This document shows positions 27,296-37,800 of a stretch of DNA of 61,627 nucleotides, one piece after another (the stretch's first letter is position 1; every line of letters begins with the position of its first letter). The stretch covers positions 1 through 61,627 of the forward strand of contig JAFSZN010000154.1 in assembly GCA_017455665.1 (NCBI GenBank), written 5' to 3'. The notes under the pieces were generated by a model. It was not told the DNA's origin, did no database searches, and worked only from the letters and a program-made list of their open reading frames with translations. Source of the DNA: Lentisphaeria bacterium. Its GTDB lineage: Bacteria > Verrucomicrobiota > Lentisphaeria > Victivallales > UBA1829. The translations under genes and the position numbers were made by a program.

Positions 27296-28431
27296 GCCGG
27301 GACGCGGAATCGGGCGGGGGCTCCGCGCTGAAGACCGCGCTGGTCCATTACTGGATGACCTCCATGCGCGGCGGGGAGAACGTGCTTGCCGAACTCTGCC
27401 GCCTCTACCCGGACGCCGACATCTTCACGCACGCCTGGAACCGGGAAAAAGTCGGGGAGCCGTTTGCCGCGCACAAAGTGACCGAGACCTTCATCTCCCG
27501 TCTGCCCGGCGCGCGCAACGGCTGCCAGAAATATCTGGTCTTCATGCCGGAAGCCCTGCGCCGCCTCGACCTCTCCTCCTACCGCCTTATCATCTCCAGC
27601 GAGTCTGGCCCCGCAAAAGGCATCCGCAAGCCCTCCGGCGCGGTCCATGTCTGCTACTGCCACACGCCCATGCGTTATCTTTGGGACATGAGCGACCTGT
27701 ATTATCAGGCGGCCGGACCCGGCGGCAAGCTTGCCATGAAGCTCTTTCTCCGCCGCCTGCGCGACTACGACAGGCGTTCCGCCGACGCCGTGGACCATTT
27801 CATCGCGAACAGCGCGTTCGTCGCCGACCGCATCCGCCGCGTCTACGGCAGGGACTCCGCCGTGATCCATCCGCCGGTCAACACCGCCTTCTTCAGCGAT
27901 CCGGGACGCCCCGGCGCGAACGCCCCGAAACGCGATTTCTATCTCTGCGCCGGCCAGATCACACCGTACAAACGCGTCGACCTTGCCGTTCTCGCGTGCA
28001 TCCGGCTCGGACGCCGCCTGGTCGTCGCCGGCGACGGTCCCGAACTGAAGCGCGTTCGGCAGACCGCCGGGAACTCCCCGCTGGTCACGTTCGAGGGGCG
28101 CTGCACCAACGAACGCCTCCGTGAGCTTTTCACGCATGCGCGCGCCCTGATCTTCCCCGGCATTGAGGATTTCGGGATTGTCCCGCTGGAGGCGCAGGCC
28201 GCCGGGACTCCGGTGATCGCGTTCGGGCGGGGCGGCGCGCTGGAGACAGTCCTGCCCGGACGGACGGGGCTCTTCTTCCCGGAACAGACCCCGGAAGCGC
28301 TTGCAAACACGATTGAGGAATTCGAGGCGGCTCCGGCATGGGATCCCGCCGTCTGCGCTGCCCATGCCGCTCAATTCAACCCCGAACGTTTTCGCGCGGA
28401 GATATCCGCCTTCATCCGCTCCGTGACCTGA
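27292..28431 (+). CDS. Family 4 glycosyltransferase
   Basis: This 379-aa GT-B retaining transferase starts at the ATGA overlap with wbaP. The N-terminal domain has ALVHYWMTSMRGGENVLAEL and CYCHTPMRYLWDM, a block found in WbaZ/mannosyltransferase-like GT4 enzymes. The C-terminal domain has FYLCAGQITPYKRVDLAV, LVVAGDGPEL and FPGIEDFGIVPLEAQAAGTP, the EX7E donor site. As the last gene after the initiating transferase, it probably adds the second sugar of a repeat unit. Confidence 0.82.
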   Translation: MSRDAESGGGSALKTALVHYWMTSMRGGENVLAELCRLYPDADIFTHAWNREKVGEPFAAHKVTETFISRLPGARNGCQKYLVFMPEALRRLDLSSYRLIISSESGPAKGIRKPSGAVHVCYCHTPMRYLWDMSDLYYQAAGPGGKLAMKLFLRRLRDYDRRSADAVDHFIANSAFVADRIRRVYGRDSAVIHPPVNTAFFSDPGRPGANAPKRDFYLCAGQITPYKRVDLAVLACIRLGRRLVVAGDGPELKRVRQTAGNSPLVTFEGRCTNERLRELFTHARALIFPGIEDFGIVPLEAQAAGTPVIAFGRGGALETVLPGRTGLFFPEQTPEALANTIEEFEAAPAWDPAVCAAHAAQFNPERFRAEISAFIRSVT

Positions 28432-28449
28432 GTTTCACGGACGGTCATG

Positions 28450-28516
28450 CCAAAACAAAAAAGAAGCGTCCGCTTCCGAACGGTGTGTGCCGTGGAAGCG
28501 GACGAACTGTTTTTGT
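28450..28516. terminator. Bidirectional intrinsic terminator between convergent genes
   Basis: CGTCCGCTTCC (28467-28477) pairs perfectly with GGAAGCGGACG (28494-28504); ACGG/CCGT extends the stem inward around a TGTGTG loop. TTTTT follows on the plus strand, and the flanking A-rich stretch gives a U-tract on the minus strand. It serves both the glycan operon and the convergent GH97 gene. Confidence 0.9.
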
Positions 28517-28555
28517 AGAGGTCAGCAGGTTGAAAAACAGCCTGTCGTTCGGCTC

Positions 28556-30580
28556 TTACTTCTTGATGAAGCGGAAGGAGAAGCCGCCGCGGCCGATCAT
28601 GCGGACGGTGATGACGTCGCCGGCTTTCGCGGTGCCTTCGGCGATGTCCCATGCGCGCGGATCGTCGGGCTTCACGTCGCCGTTGATGAAGTAATTGGAA
28701 TCGACGTCCTTGCCGTCCGCGATCTTGCGGAAGGAGTAGGTGTCGCCCGCCTTGCCGGGGACGGTGAACTTGACTTCGCGCGTCTCGTTCTTGCCGTTGA
28801 TGCCGCCGACGTACCAGGTGTCGCCTTTGCGGCGGCCGAGGATCGCGTAGTCGGCGGGTTCGCCGCCGAGGTACTTCGTGTCGTCCCAGGTGGTCGGGAG
28901 GCCGGCGATGAAGTCCTTCACCTTTTCGGGCAGCGCGCGGAACGCGGACGGGCGGTCCGCCATGTGCTGGCAGGCGGATTCGAAGACGACCGGGAGCGCG
29001 AGTTCATGCGCGTGGGAGGTGAGATGCTTGTGCTGGGAGTTGGTGAACGCTGTGGGTGTGTAGTCCATCGGGCCGACGACGTTGCGCGTGAAAGGCAGCG
29101 TGGTGTTGTGTTCGGCGGCCGGCTCGGTCATCATCGGGTGGTTGTTGTACTGTTCCGCGCCCCAGACGCACTCCATGGACATGAGGTTGGGGTAGGTGCG
29201 CGACCAGCCGCGCGGGAGCGTGGCGCCGTGGAAGTTGACCATGATCTTGTGCGGCGCGGCGTCCTTCAGGATGTCGACGTAGTACTGCATCATGCTCTGC
29301 TTGTCGCTCTCGAAGAAGTCGATCTTCACGCCCTTGACGGTCTTTTCGGTGAGCCAGGCGAATTCCTTTTCGCGGGATTCGTGGGTGTTGAAACGGTCGC
29401 GCGGGCCGCCGCCGACGTAGTTGTGCTTGCCGCCGGAGTTGTACCACAGCCACACGCCGACGCCTTTTTCCTTGGCGAGCGCGAGCGCGTCGTCGATGTT
29501 GCCGCCGTTGCCCATCACGTCCCATTCCCAGTCGATCAGGACGTTCGGCCACTTCATTTCGGAGGCGAGCAGGATGTAGTCCTTCACGATCTGGAAGTCC
29601 TTGCTGCCGTGGTTGTACGCCCAGTAGACCCAGGACGCCACGCCGGGGGTGATCCAGGAGACGTCGTCCACCGCGCATTCGGGCGCGAGGTCGTCGATGA
29701 GCGTGGATTCCACGATGTCGGCGAGCGTGCCGATCACGGCGCAGCGCCACGGGGATTTCCACGGGAGCGTGGTCGTCGGGTTGACCGCGCCCTGGTTCGC
29801 GCCTTCGCCGGGATCCGGATAATGCGTGGTGAAGCTCACGCCCTTGTCGTCGACGGAGGACACCAGGTAGGTGCCGCAGTAGGTGCCGTCGAACCACGTC
29901 TCGGAGAGGAGGCCCCACGTGGACTTGTCGGCGGAGTTGAAGAGCAGGGGATAGTTCCAGTTCCGGTTGGCGCCGCCTCTGCGGCCGCCGCCGAACCCGC
30001 CCTGGCCGCCCTGCGGACCGCCGCGGAGCTGGTCTGCCGTGTAGGCGATGTAACGGTCTTCGTAGCTGGTCACGCGGCGCTGCATGCGGAATCCGTCGGT
30101 CAACGGGAACGTGAACGACGTGGATTCGCCCTGGAATTCGACGTCGCCGGATCCGCCGACGCTGTAGCGGAACGCGAAGGAATCGCTGCCGGCGCGCACG
30201 ATCACGCCGATCTGGTTCGCGCCTTCGCCGAAGACGAGCGTCTTTTCGTTCATGCGGACGGTGCGTTCGGAGCGCTTGCCGTTCACCGCCGTATATTTCT
30301 CGGTCACGAGCGCGACGCTGCTGCCGGACGGGATCTGCCCTTTGAGTTTCAGCTGCGAGAAATCGTACTCCGCTTTGTTCGACTTCAGGCCGAGGCGGAC
30401 CTGGAAGACTTCCGACGCGTTGCGTTCCACGCGGAGCACATTGCCTTCGTCGAGGTACACGCGAATCGTCTTGTCCGCGTCCGGCGAGGTCAGAAAAGGA
30501 TCGGCGGCGGAGCAAAGTCCGGCGGCGATGAAGACCGCGGCGCAGGAGAGGGCCGCTTTCATGGAGAGAGAGAACTTCAT
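28556..30580 (-). CDS. Secreted GH97 alpha-glycosidase (retaining, alpha-galactosidase-like)
   Basis: This 674-aa enzyme has a signal peptide (MKFSLSMKAALSCAAVFIAA, cleavage near CSA-ADP), so it is periplasmic or exported. The GH97 layout is clear: N-terminal beta-sandwich, (beta/alpha)8 barrel (about residues 280-560) and a C-terminal sandwich. The barrel contains NVLIDWEWDVMG and GVKIDFFESDKQ, where D421 aligns with the nucleophile of retaining members such as BtGH97b rather than the inverting SusB arrangement. MSMECVWGAEQY follows as the acid/base region. I infer an alpha-galactosidase, though alpha-glucosidase is possible. A Gly-rich insertion (about residues 207-228) is unusual. It has its own promoter and faces the glycan operon. 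Confidence 0.8.
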   Translation of the reverse strand: MKFSLSMKAALSCAAVFIAAGLCSAADPFLTSPDADKTIRVYLDEGNVLRVERNASEVFQVRLGLKSNKAEYDFSQLKLKGQIPSGSSVALVTEKYTAVNGKRSERTVRMNEKTLVFGEGANQIGVIVRAGSDSFAFRYSVGGSGDVEFQGESTSFTFPLTDGFRMQRRVTSYEDRYIAYTADQLRGGPQGGQGGFGGGRRGGANRNWNYPLLFNSADKSTWGLLSETWFDGTYCGTYLVSSVDDKGVSFTTHYPDPGEGANQGAVNPTTTLPWKSPWRCAVIGTLADIVESTLIDDLAPECAVDDVSWITPGVASWVYWAYNHGSKDFQIVKDYILLASEMKWPNVLIDWEWDVMGNGGNIDDALALAKEKGVGVWLWYNSGGKHNYVGGGPRDRFNTHESREKEFAWLTEKTVKGVKIDFFESDKQSMMQYYVDILKDAAPHKIMVNFHGATLPRGWSRTYPNLMSMECVWGAEQYNNHPMMTEPAAEHNTTLPFTRNVVGPMDYTPTAFTNSQHKHLTSHAHELALPVVFESACQHMADRPSAFRALPEKVKDFIAGLPTTWDDTKYLGGEPADYAILGRRKGDTWYVGGINGKNETREVKFTVPGKAGDTYSFRKIADGKDVDSNYFINGDVKPDDPRAWDIAEGTAKAGDVITVRMIGRGGFSFRFIKK

Positions 30581-30638
30581 GGTCTGGTTTCCTATGGATG
30601 AAGGTTAAAAGTCAGGTCGAAGATTCCGATTCACTGTA

Positions 30639-30666
30639 AACATAGCACAAAATGACGGTTTTTCAA
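30639..30666 (-). promoter_or_regulatory. Promoter for the GH97 gene
   Basis: On the minus strand: TTGAAA (30666-30661), 16 nt spacer, TATGTT (30644-30639) preceded by TGC. Just upstream the same strand holds spaced AACGT/ACGTT motifs (about 30677-30706) forming inverted repeats, a possible operator for a sugar-responsive regulator. Confidence 0.65.
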
Positions 30667-30821
30667 CAGGATAAAACGTTTTTTCAACGTTAATTTCACG
30701 TTAAAACCGCGTGACGTGACGCCCCAAGCCGCGACCCGTCGCGGCGGCGGCATGGGCGGTATGGGCGGCCGCAACGGCTTGCCCTGTTCGGGGGTGCGGC
30801 GGTGAAAAAACGGGCGGGAGA

Positions 30822-31721
30822 TCAGATGCCGTCGAGCATGTCCCCGAAGTCTGTCACGGGCTTTGCGCCCTGCTGCCGGATCAGTTCGTTGCTTCCCATT
30901 GCCAGGGGGTCGTCCTCCGCGCCCGGCACGGCGAAGACACGGCATCCCCGTGCCCGTGCGTATTTTGCCGTCCTCAGCGCGCCGCTCTTCTTTCCGGCTT
31001 CGACCACCAGCGTGCAGCGGGAAAGCGCCGCGATGACGCGGTTCCGCCTCGGCAGCGTGCTGCGGGAGGCTCCGGTGTCCATGGGGTATTCGGAAACGAC
31101 CGCGCCGCCAGCGTCGGTGATGGCGCGTGCAAGCTCGCGGTTCTCGGGCGGATAAACGTTTGCGAGGCCGCTTCCGGGTATGGCGACCGTTCTGCCGCCG
31201 GCGTCGAGCGTGGCTTGATGGGCGGCGGTGTCGATCCCGCGCGCCAGCCCGCTGACCGTGGTCCAGCCGCCGCGTGCCGCTTCCTCCGCGAAACGCCGTG
31301 CCATGCGGACGCCCCGGTCCGTCGGGGTGCGCGTGCCGACGATGGCGACGGAGTTCCCCGTTCCGATGCCGGCGGGCAGGGTCCCCTGCACATAGATGCA
31401 CAGCGGCGGGTCGGCGAGTTCGCGCAGGGATGCCGGATAATCCCCGTCGGTGCGGCACACGATGGCAGCCTTTTCCCGTGCCGCGAGTTCCATTTCGCGG
31501 CCGAGGTCGGCGAACTCGCGCCAGCGCGGGATGAGTTCGGCGATCCCGGGGGCGATGCCGCCTAGGCGGACAATGTCCGCAACGTCCATGCCGAAGATGC
31601 CGGAAAGCCCCCCTGCCGCTTCAAGCAGGGCGCCGGACGGCGAAACATAACGGTTCCACGCGGAAAGCCCGCCGATCCCGTTCAGCATGTTGAGGATGAT
31701 GCACGCGTCATGGTCGTTCAT
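30822..31721 (-). CDS. dprA: DNA-processing protein DprA (Smf)
   Basis: This 299-aa protein would bind single-stranded DNA taken up during transformation and load RecA. The ATG at 31721 has GGAGG about 9 nt upstream; a longer upstream reading is not needed. The Rossmann-like DprA core is intact: SVAIVGTRTPTDRG, TVSGLARGIDTAAHQATL, AIPGSGLANVYPPENREL, SEYPMDTG, and NRVIAALSRCTLVVEAGKKSG. It has an N-terminal SAM-like region (INMLNGIGGLSAW-type). The C-terminal winged helix present in some members is absent, so it is a short form. It lies downstream of the giant AIDA gene and past a terminator, probably transcribed separately. Confidence 0.9.
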   Translation of the reverse strand: MNDHDACIILNMLNGIGGLSAWNRYVSPSGALLEAAGGLSGIFGMDVADIVRLGGIAPGIAELIPRWREFADLGREMELAAREKAAIVCRTDGDYPASLRELADPPLCIYVQGTLPAGIGTGNSVAIVGTRTPTDRGVRMARRFAEEAARGGWTTVSGLARGIDTAAHQATLDAGGRTVAIPGSGLANVYPPENRELARAITDAGGAVVSEYPMDTGASRSTLPRRNRVIAALSRCTLVVEAGKKSGALRTAKYARARGCRVFAVPGAEDDPLAMGSNELIRQQGAKPVTDFGDMLDGI

Positions 31722-31789
31722 CGTCTTTTTTCCTCCGAATTCATCCGTCTTGTTAGAGAATATGCCGCCGCGCTTCCGTCTTTTGCAGG

Positions 31790-31836
31790 GCACATAAAGA
31801 TACCCCCGCCGCGTTCTTTTGCAGGCGGGGCGTATC
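31790..31836 (-). terminator. Likely intrinsic terminator of the 3506-aa AIDA gene
   Basis: Minus strand: GATACGCCCCGCC (31836-31824) pairs with GGCGGGGGTATC (31810-31799) with one mismatch or bulge, followed by a short T-rich stretch (TTTAT). It lies 33 nt after the giant gene's stop and upstream of dprA. Confidence 0.6.
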
Positions 31837-31868
31837 CGAAATGCTGTTGAAGTTTTTGGACTTGCCGG

Positions 31869-34800
31869 TCACGCGAGGGCGGAGACGGTCTGCCAGCCTG
31901 CCATCTGTTTGTTGTTGATCTGCCAGTAGCCCGCGAGCCCGGATTCGGCGCTGCGCCACGCGATGTCGTCCGTGCCGTCGCCGTTGAGGTCCGCGACGCC
32001 GACGAGGCTCCATTCGGACGCGTCGACCTTGCTGAGGATGGACCACGAGGCAAGCCAGCCGTCCGACATGCCCCAGATGCCCACGACGCCTTCGCCGTTG
32101 ACCATGGCGATGTCCTTCGTGCCGTCGCCGTCGAAGTCGCCCGCGCAGAGGAAGTTCCACTCCTCCGGGTTCGCCACGCTGACCATGCGCCAGTCGACCG
32201 GGTTCCCGACGATCCACGAGCAATACGCGTTGTACGTTTTGCCGTCCGCGCCGAGGAAGCTGTTCTTCCAGAGCATGTCGCACTTGCCGTCGCCGTCGAA
32301 ATCGCCCGTCGCGATCATCTCCCACGAGGCGGAGTAGCCGTTGATGAGCGTCCATTCCGTGCCCGCCTTCCAGTAGCCGATCAGGCCGACTGTCTCGGAC
32401 GCGCCGGTGGGGTTCGCCACCAGCACATCGTCCTTGCCGTCGCCGTCGAAATCGCCGATGCCGAGGATGTCCCATGCGGCGTCCTTGAAGTTCAGGACCT
32501 GCGCCGTGAACGTGCCGTCGCCGTTCGACATTTCGCCGACCACGTAGCCCGCGGCGTTGATGCGGAGCACGTCGTCCCTGCCGTCGCCGTCGAAGTCGCC
32601 GATGCCGACGGGCTCCCAGCCGTCGCCGAGCGCGACCGCGCCCCACAGCGCGCCGTTCTCCGCGTAGACCGACACGATGCCGCCCGCGTACTTCGCGAAC
32701 ATCGGCGTGCCGTCCCCCGCGAAATCGCCGAGGAAGAACCGCTTGTCCGCCTCGGGGATCGCCTCGCCGGTCACGGTGAACGCGTCGCCCTCCGCGATCT
32801 CGGAGGCGTTCCACGCCTTGTCGAACGCGTGGACGGTCCAGTGCCAGGTACCCGCGCCCAGGTCCTCGATCACGAGGGTGGTCCGGTTCGTCGAAACGGT
32901 GAATTCGTGTTCGCCGTTCCAGTATCTCACGATGTATTCGTCGATGCCGGAGCCGGCGTCTTCCGACGGGTTCCACGCGAGCACGACCATGTGTTCGGAG
33001 ACGCTCGCCCGGAGGCTGCCCGGCTTCTTCGGCGCGATATTGTCGATGTTGTTCACTGTGTAGGAGACGATCTCGGAGACGTTTCCGGCGTCGTCGACCG
33101 CCTTGAAGTAGACGGTCGCGTTTTTCGTGACGGTCACGCCGTTTTCGAAGTCGTAGGCGAGCCATTCGCCGTTCGCGCCGATCCGGTAGTACGCGGTCAG
33201 CATCTCCTGGTCGTCCGAGAATTCCGCCGTGACGACGACGTCGCGGTTTGTCAGCTCGACGGTGTCGGCATTCACGTTGAACACCTTCGGCGGCGCATTG
33301 TCCGGCGCGGAGACCGTCAGCGTCAGGATGTCGTCGATGATCCGCAGTTTATAGACCGCGTCCCCTATATTCAGGCTGCCGTCGAGCGCGATCGTGCCGA
33401 TCGAGCTCCCGTCCCGGTTCACGACCGTGAACACGGCGTCGTCCGTGGCATTCGTCCTGCCCGCCTCCGCGTTTCCGGCGAGCTTGTAGCTGCGGGAACC
33501 GGACGCCGGGACCGTGTCCGCGTCCACCGTGATCGTGTAGCTGCGGGTCGGGAGGGTGGATGCTTGCGGCGGTCGCGAGAACGTCAATATCCGCAGATCG
33601 TTCAGCAGGGGCCGGGAGTCGTCCGCCACCGAGAGGTCGAAGTCGACGACCGTGAAAAAGAGCGTGTTGAATGTCCCTTCGATCGTCATGCGCCCGGAAA
33701 GCTTCGCGATCCCGGAACCGGCTTCGAGAGTCCCGTCCCGGATGGTGAAATTCCGCAGGGTGGCGCCGTTTTCCAGCCTGACTCTGCCGACGGAGCCTTC
33801 GATTACAAGGTTCTCCGCATAGGAGCCGACGTCCACGAGAACCGAGATATTCACATGCGCGCCGTTGCCGTTCAGCACAGCGCCGTTCTTGACGGTTATC
33901 ACAGAAACCTCGGCGTCCTCCGGCAGCGTGACCGTCCCGCCGACGATGGACAGTTTCTTGCCCGGGACATATTCGGCGAAGGCGTCGTAGCCGATGGTCG
34001 CCGTGGAACCGTCCGCCATTTCGACCGTCGTGCCGTCCTCGAGTCCGGCCCAAAGGGAGTTGACATAGACCAGGTCGACCGTATCCGCGATCTTTTCGAC
34101 CATGAAGCGATACACATGGAGGATCCCTGAGGCTACGATCTCCCGTCCCACGAACGTATAAAGATTCCCGTTGTATTCCAGGTCGTGTCCGATGGAGAGC
34201 GTCCCGACCGTTTCGCCGTCCGTGTTCACGACCGTGAAAACGAGGTCCTCGTAGAACCAGATCTGGCTGTCGCCTATATAGAGATATTCTCCGGGCATCT
34301 GGTACCCGCTGCTTACGGTCAGCGTGAACTCCGCATTGCCCCGGACGTGGTGGAATCCGCTTCTGTTGTTTAAACTTCCCGGGCGCAGGCCGACCGAGAT
34401 ATCGAGGTCCATGACACCGTTGTTCACGATGGATGCGCCGTCCTGGAAATCGAAGAAGGAGACGGAGAACGTGCCGCCCTCCTCGACCGTGATCGCGCAG
34501 CCCTCCCTGACCGCGGAGACGGCGCCGGAGAGGCTGGCGCCGGTCCCGACCGTGATCGTGGTCCCGTTGTCGACTTCGGTGTTGAGGACGGCTTCGCCGA
34601 GGACGATGATGTTGAGATTCGACTTCCAGAGCCTCTTCGGGATGCGTCCCTTCTCCACGACGACCGTGCCGCCGTCGGAAACCGCGGCGAACGCGGCGTC
34701 GTTGTAGAAGGCGTTGACTCCGATGACCGCCAGGTAGCCGGACTGCAGCACCACGAACGCGCCGTCTTCCAGCCCCTCCCAGTCCGAATTCAGGTAGATG

Positions 34801-37800
34801 CGGGAGGTCTCCACGAGCCTGGTGACGCCGAGCTCCAGTTTGCCCATGTTGTCGCTCGAGAGGTGGTAGGCGTTTCCGTCGGTCGCGTACAGCGTCTTGC
34901 CGACTTCCAGCTTGCCCAGCTCCTCGCCGTCGCTGTTCAGCACCGTGATGATGCCGTCGAACAGACCGGCGTCCTCGGACAGCGTATAGACGCCTTCGCC
35001 CTGCGAAAGCCCGCCGACCGTCAGCGCGAAGTTCGGCGCGCCCTGCACGCGGGCGAACCCGCGGAAAAGCGGTCCGCCGTCCGCGGCCGCGCCGGTCATG
35101 TCGAGGTTCAGTATGCCGTTCACGAAGAGGGATGCGCCGTCGTCGAGCACGGTCCGGCCGACGGTCAGCGTGCCGCCCGCCTCGACCGTGATCGCGCCGC
35201 CCGCCGCGATGGTGATGTCGCCGGAGAGCGTGCCGCCCGCCGTGACCGTGATCGTCCGGGCGGACTCGACCGCGCCGTTCAGCTTGAGCTCGCCGCCGCG
35301 GATGACGACGCTGTTCGCGTTCCCCAGCGCCCCGGTGGAGACCGTGCCGTCCCAGAGCACTGCCATGCCGCCCTTGCCGACTTCATAGAACGCGCCCTCG
35401 TCGGCGAACGCGTCGACGCCGACCGAAACGCGGGATCCGTCCGCCAGCGTCACGGTCTTGCCGTACGCGACGCCTTCCCACTCCGTGCTGATGTGGACGC
35501 AGGGGACGCCGTCGGGGCGGGACACCGTGAGGCAGAGGTTGCCGAGGGTGTCCAGGATCAGCTTGAATTCTTTCCTTTCGTACAGGAACGACTGCCCGGC
35601 GGTCAGCGTGGCGAGCGCCGTTCCTGCGTCGTTCCGGACCGTGATGACGCCGTCGAACCCGGCGGCGTCCGAGGACAGGACATACCTGCCGGCGGCCTGG
35701 GTCTCGCTGACGGTCAGCACATAGGAAGGCGTGCCCTCGACGCGGGAGAGCCCGCGGAAGAGCGCCGCGCCGCCCTGGCCGATCCCGGAAATATCGAAGC
35801 ACAGCGTGCCATCGATCCTGATGGTCGCGTCGTCCTCGACCATGATCTGTCCGGAGACCGTGACGATCGCATCGTTGTCAATGAAGAAATGCGCGGCGCC
35901 CCGCTGGAGCGCCTCATCGGGCATGGCGGAGCATTCGACGGACAGCACGGCGCCCGCTTCGACCGTGAGCGTGCCGCCGGACTCGATTTCGAAGACGCCG
36001 GAGGCCATGCCGCCGCCTTGCACAGTGATGGTGCCGCTGTATCCGGTGCGGATCCTGCCCGTGGCAATGCCGCCGTCGTTCACCGCGAGCGAGCCGCCGG
36101 ACATGAACGTGTACGCGCCGGAGATCGTGCCGCCGTCCTCGACCGTGACCGTTTTGCCGAAACCGGTCGACCAGGACCAGGCGGGATCCATATTCAATTC
36201 CCCGCCGCGGACCGTGATGCGGACGGCGTCGCCGAAATCCACAGGCGTGGCCTGATACGTCCCGCCCAGGATCACGATCGTGCCGCGCTCGGCGACTTCG
36301 GAGGCCGCATCCTCCAGTTTGGAGAACGCATCGTATCCGACCCACGCGGTCCCGCCTTTCGGCAGCAGGACGATCGCATCGTCGTCCAGTCCCGCCCACT
36401 CCGCGTTGAGATACACGGTCGGGGCCAGGTCGGGATCGACCACGTTCAGGCAGAGGTCGCCGGTCTCGTCCAGCTCCAGGGTGCAGGTCTTCCTGCCGAG
36501 CATGTACGAATCACCGACGGAAAGCGTCGCGAGTGTTTTGTTTACGTTGAAATCTAAGACTGTGATGACGCCGTCGAATCCGGCGGCGCCCGATGCCAGC
36601 ACATACTTGCCCGCGGACTGTTTTGCAATGTCACTGATCCTCAGCTCAAAAGAGGACGGCGCGCCCTGAATCCGGGAGAGGTCGGAAATGCGCGCGTCGC
36701 AGCCGCCGGTCAGCCGCGCGATGCTCAACCGGATTGTGCCGTTCACCGTGACGTTCGCGCCATCGCGGATCACGATTTTCCCGTCATAGAGAGCAAGTTT
36801 TCCGCCCACCTCCACCGTAAACGTTGCGCCGGACTCCACGGTGAAGGCCACGTCGAAGGATTGATGGAACCCGATACCGCCGATCGCGGCGACCGAAATG
36901 ACGCAGCCGGGGGCGAGGGAGAAGTTCTCGCTCATGTATAAGCTGCCTTTGCGTATGATGACGTTGACGCCGCGCTGGGGCACGGGGTCATACGGCATCG
37001 ACCCGTATCCCCCCCCTTCGATGATCACGGTGGAGCCCGGGCTGAATGTATTTATAACATTTCTCCAGAACGCGTTGTATCCGATGATGGCGGTCCCGCC
37101 GTCGATCGTTTCGACGACGTCGCCGTCCTTCTTGTCGTACCATTTGGTGTTGAGGTAGTAGACCGAGGTGACATCCGGTTTCGAGACGTCCAGCGTGAGG
37201 TCGCCTGCCGACGTCAGCGCCGCTTCGTAGCGGATGCCGTTGACAATGAGGAAACCGCCTGCCGTGCTGAGCGCATATTTGTTGCTGCCGAGCCTGAGCT
37301 CGACCCGCCCGACGCCGGACGCCCCGGTCGCGACCAGGTAGGTCCCCGTGGCAAGGGCTCCGGCGGCGCGGATGGCGTAGGTCGGCGCGCCCTGGATCCG
37401 GGAGAGGTTTTCGAAGACGGCTTTGCCGCCCGCGCGGGAAATGTCGAATTCGATCGTTCCGTCGACCGTGATGGACCCGGCGTTCGAGGGGCCGGACATC
37501 AGCAGCGTGGAGGTGCCGTCGACCGTGATGGACGCGGATGCCGCCGCTTCGCCCGCGATCGCCAGGATGCCGTTCTGGATCACGGAGACGGATCCGGTGA
37601 GCACGTCGGTTCCCGTGAGCGACAGCGTGGCGCCGTCCACGACGACCGGGTTGGAGTGCGAGCCCTCGGAGAGCTGGAAATTGCCGCCCGTGATGTTCAC
37701 CGTGGCGCCCACCCCGACCGCGAACGCGTCGTTCAGGTTCGCGAACGCGTCGTACAGGTAGATCGCCGTGCCGCCGCGGATGTTCACGATCTCGCCCGCC

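Noticed and set aside
30728..30745. GC-rich palindrome between the GH97 promoter and dprA
   Set aside because: The stem is good but there is no T-tract on either strand, and its loop is too small to be a confident terminator.
34863..36557. 564-codon plus-strand frame inside the giant AIDA gene
   Set aside because: It is a shadow of the repeat-rich minus-strand gene; periodic GC at codon positions keeps reverse frames open.
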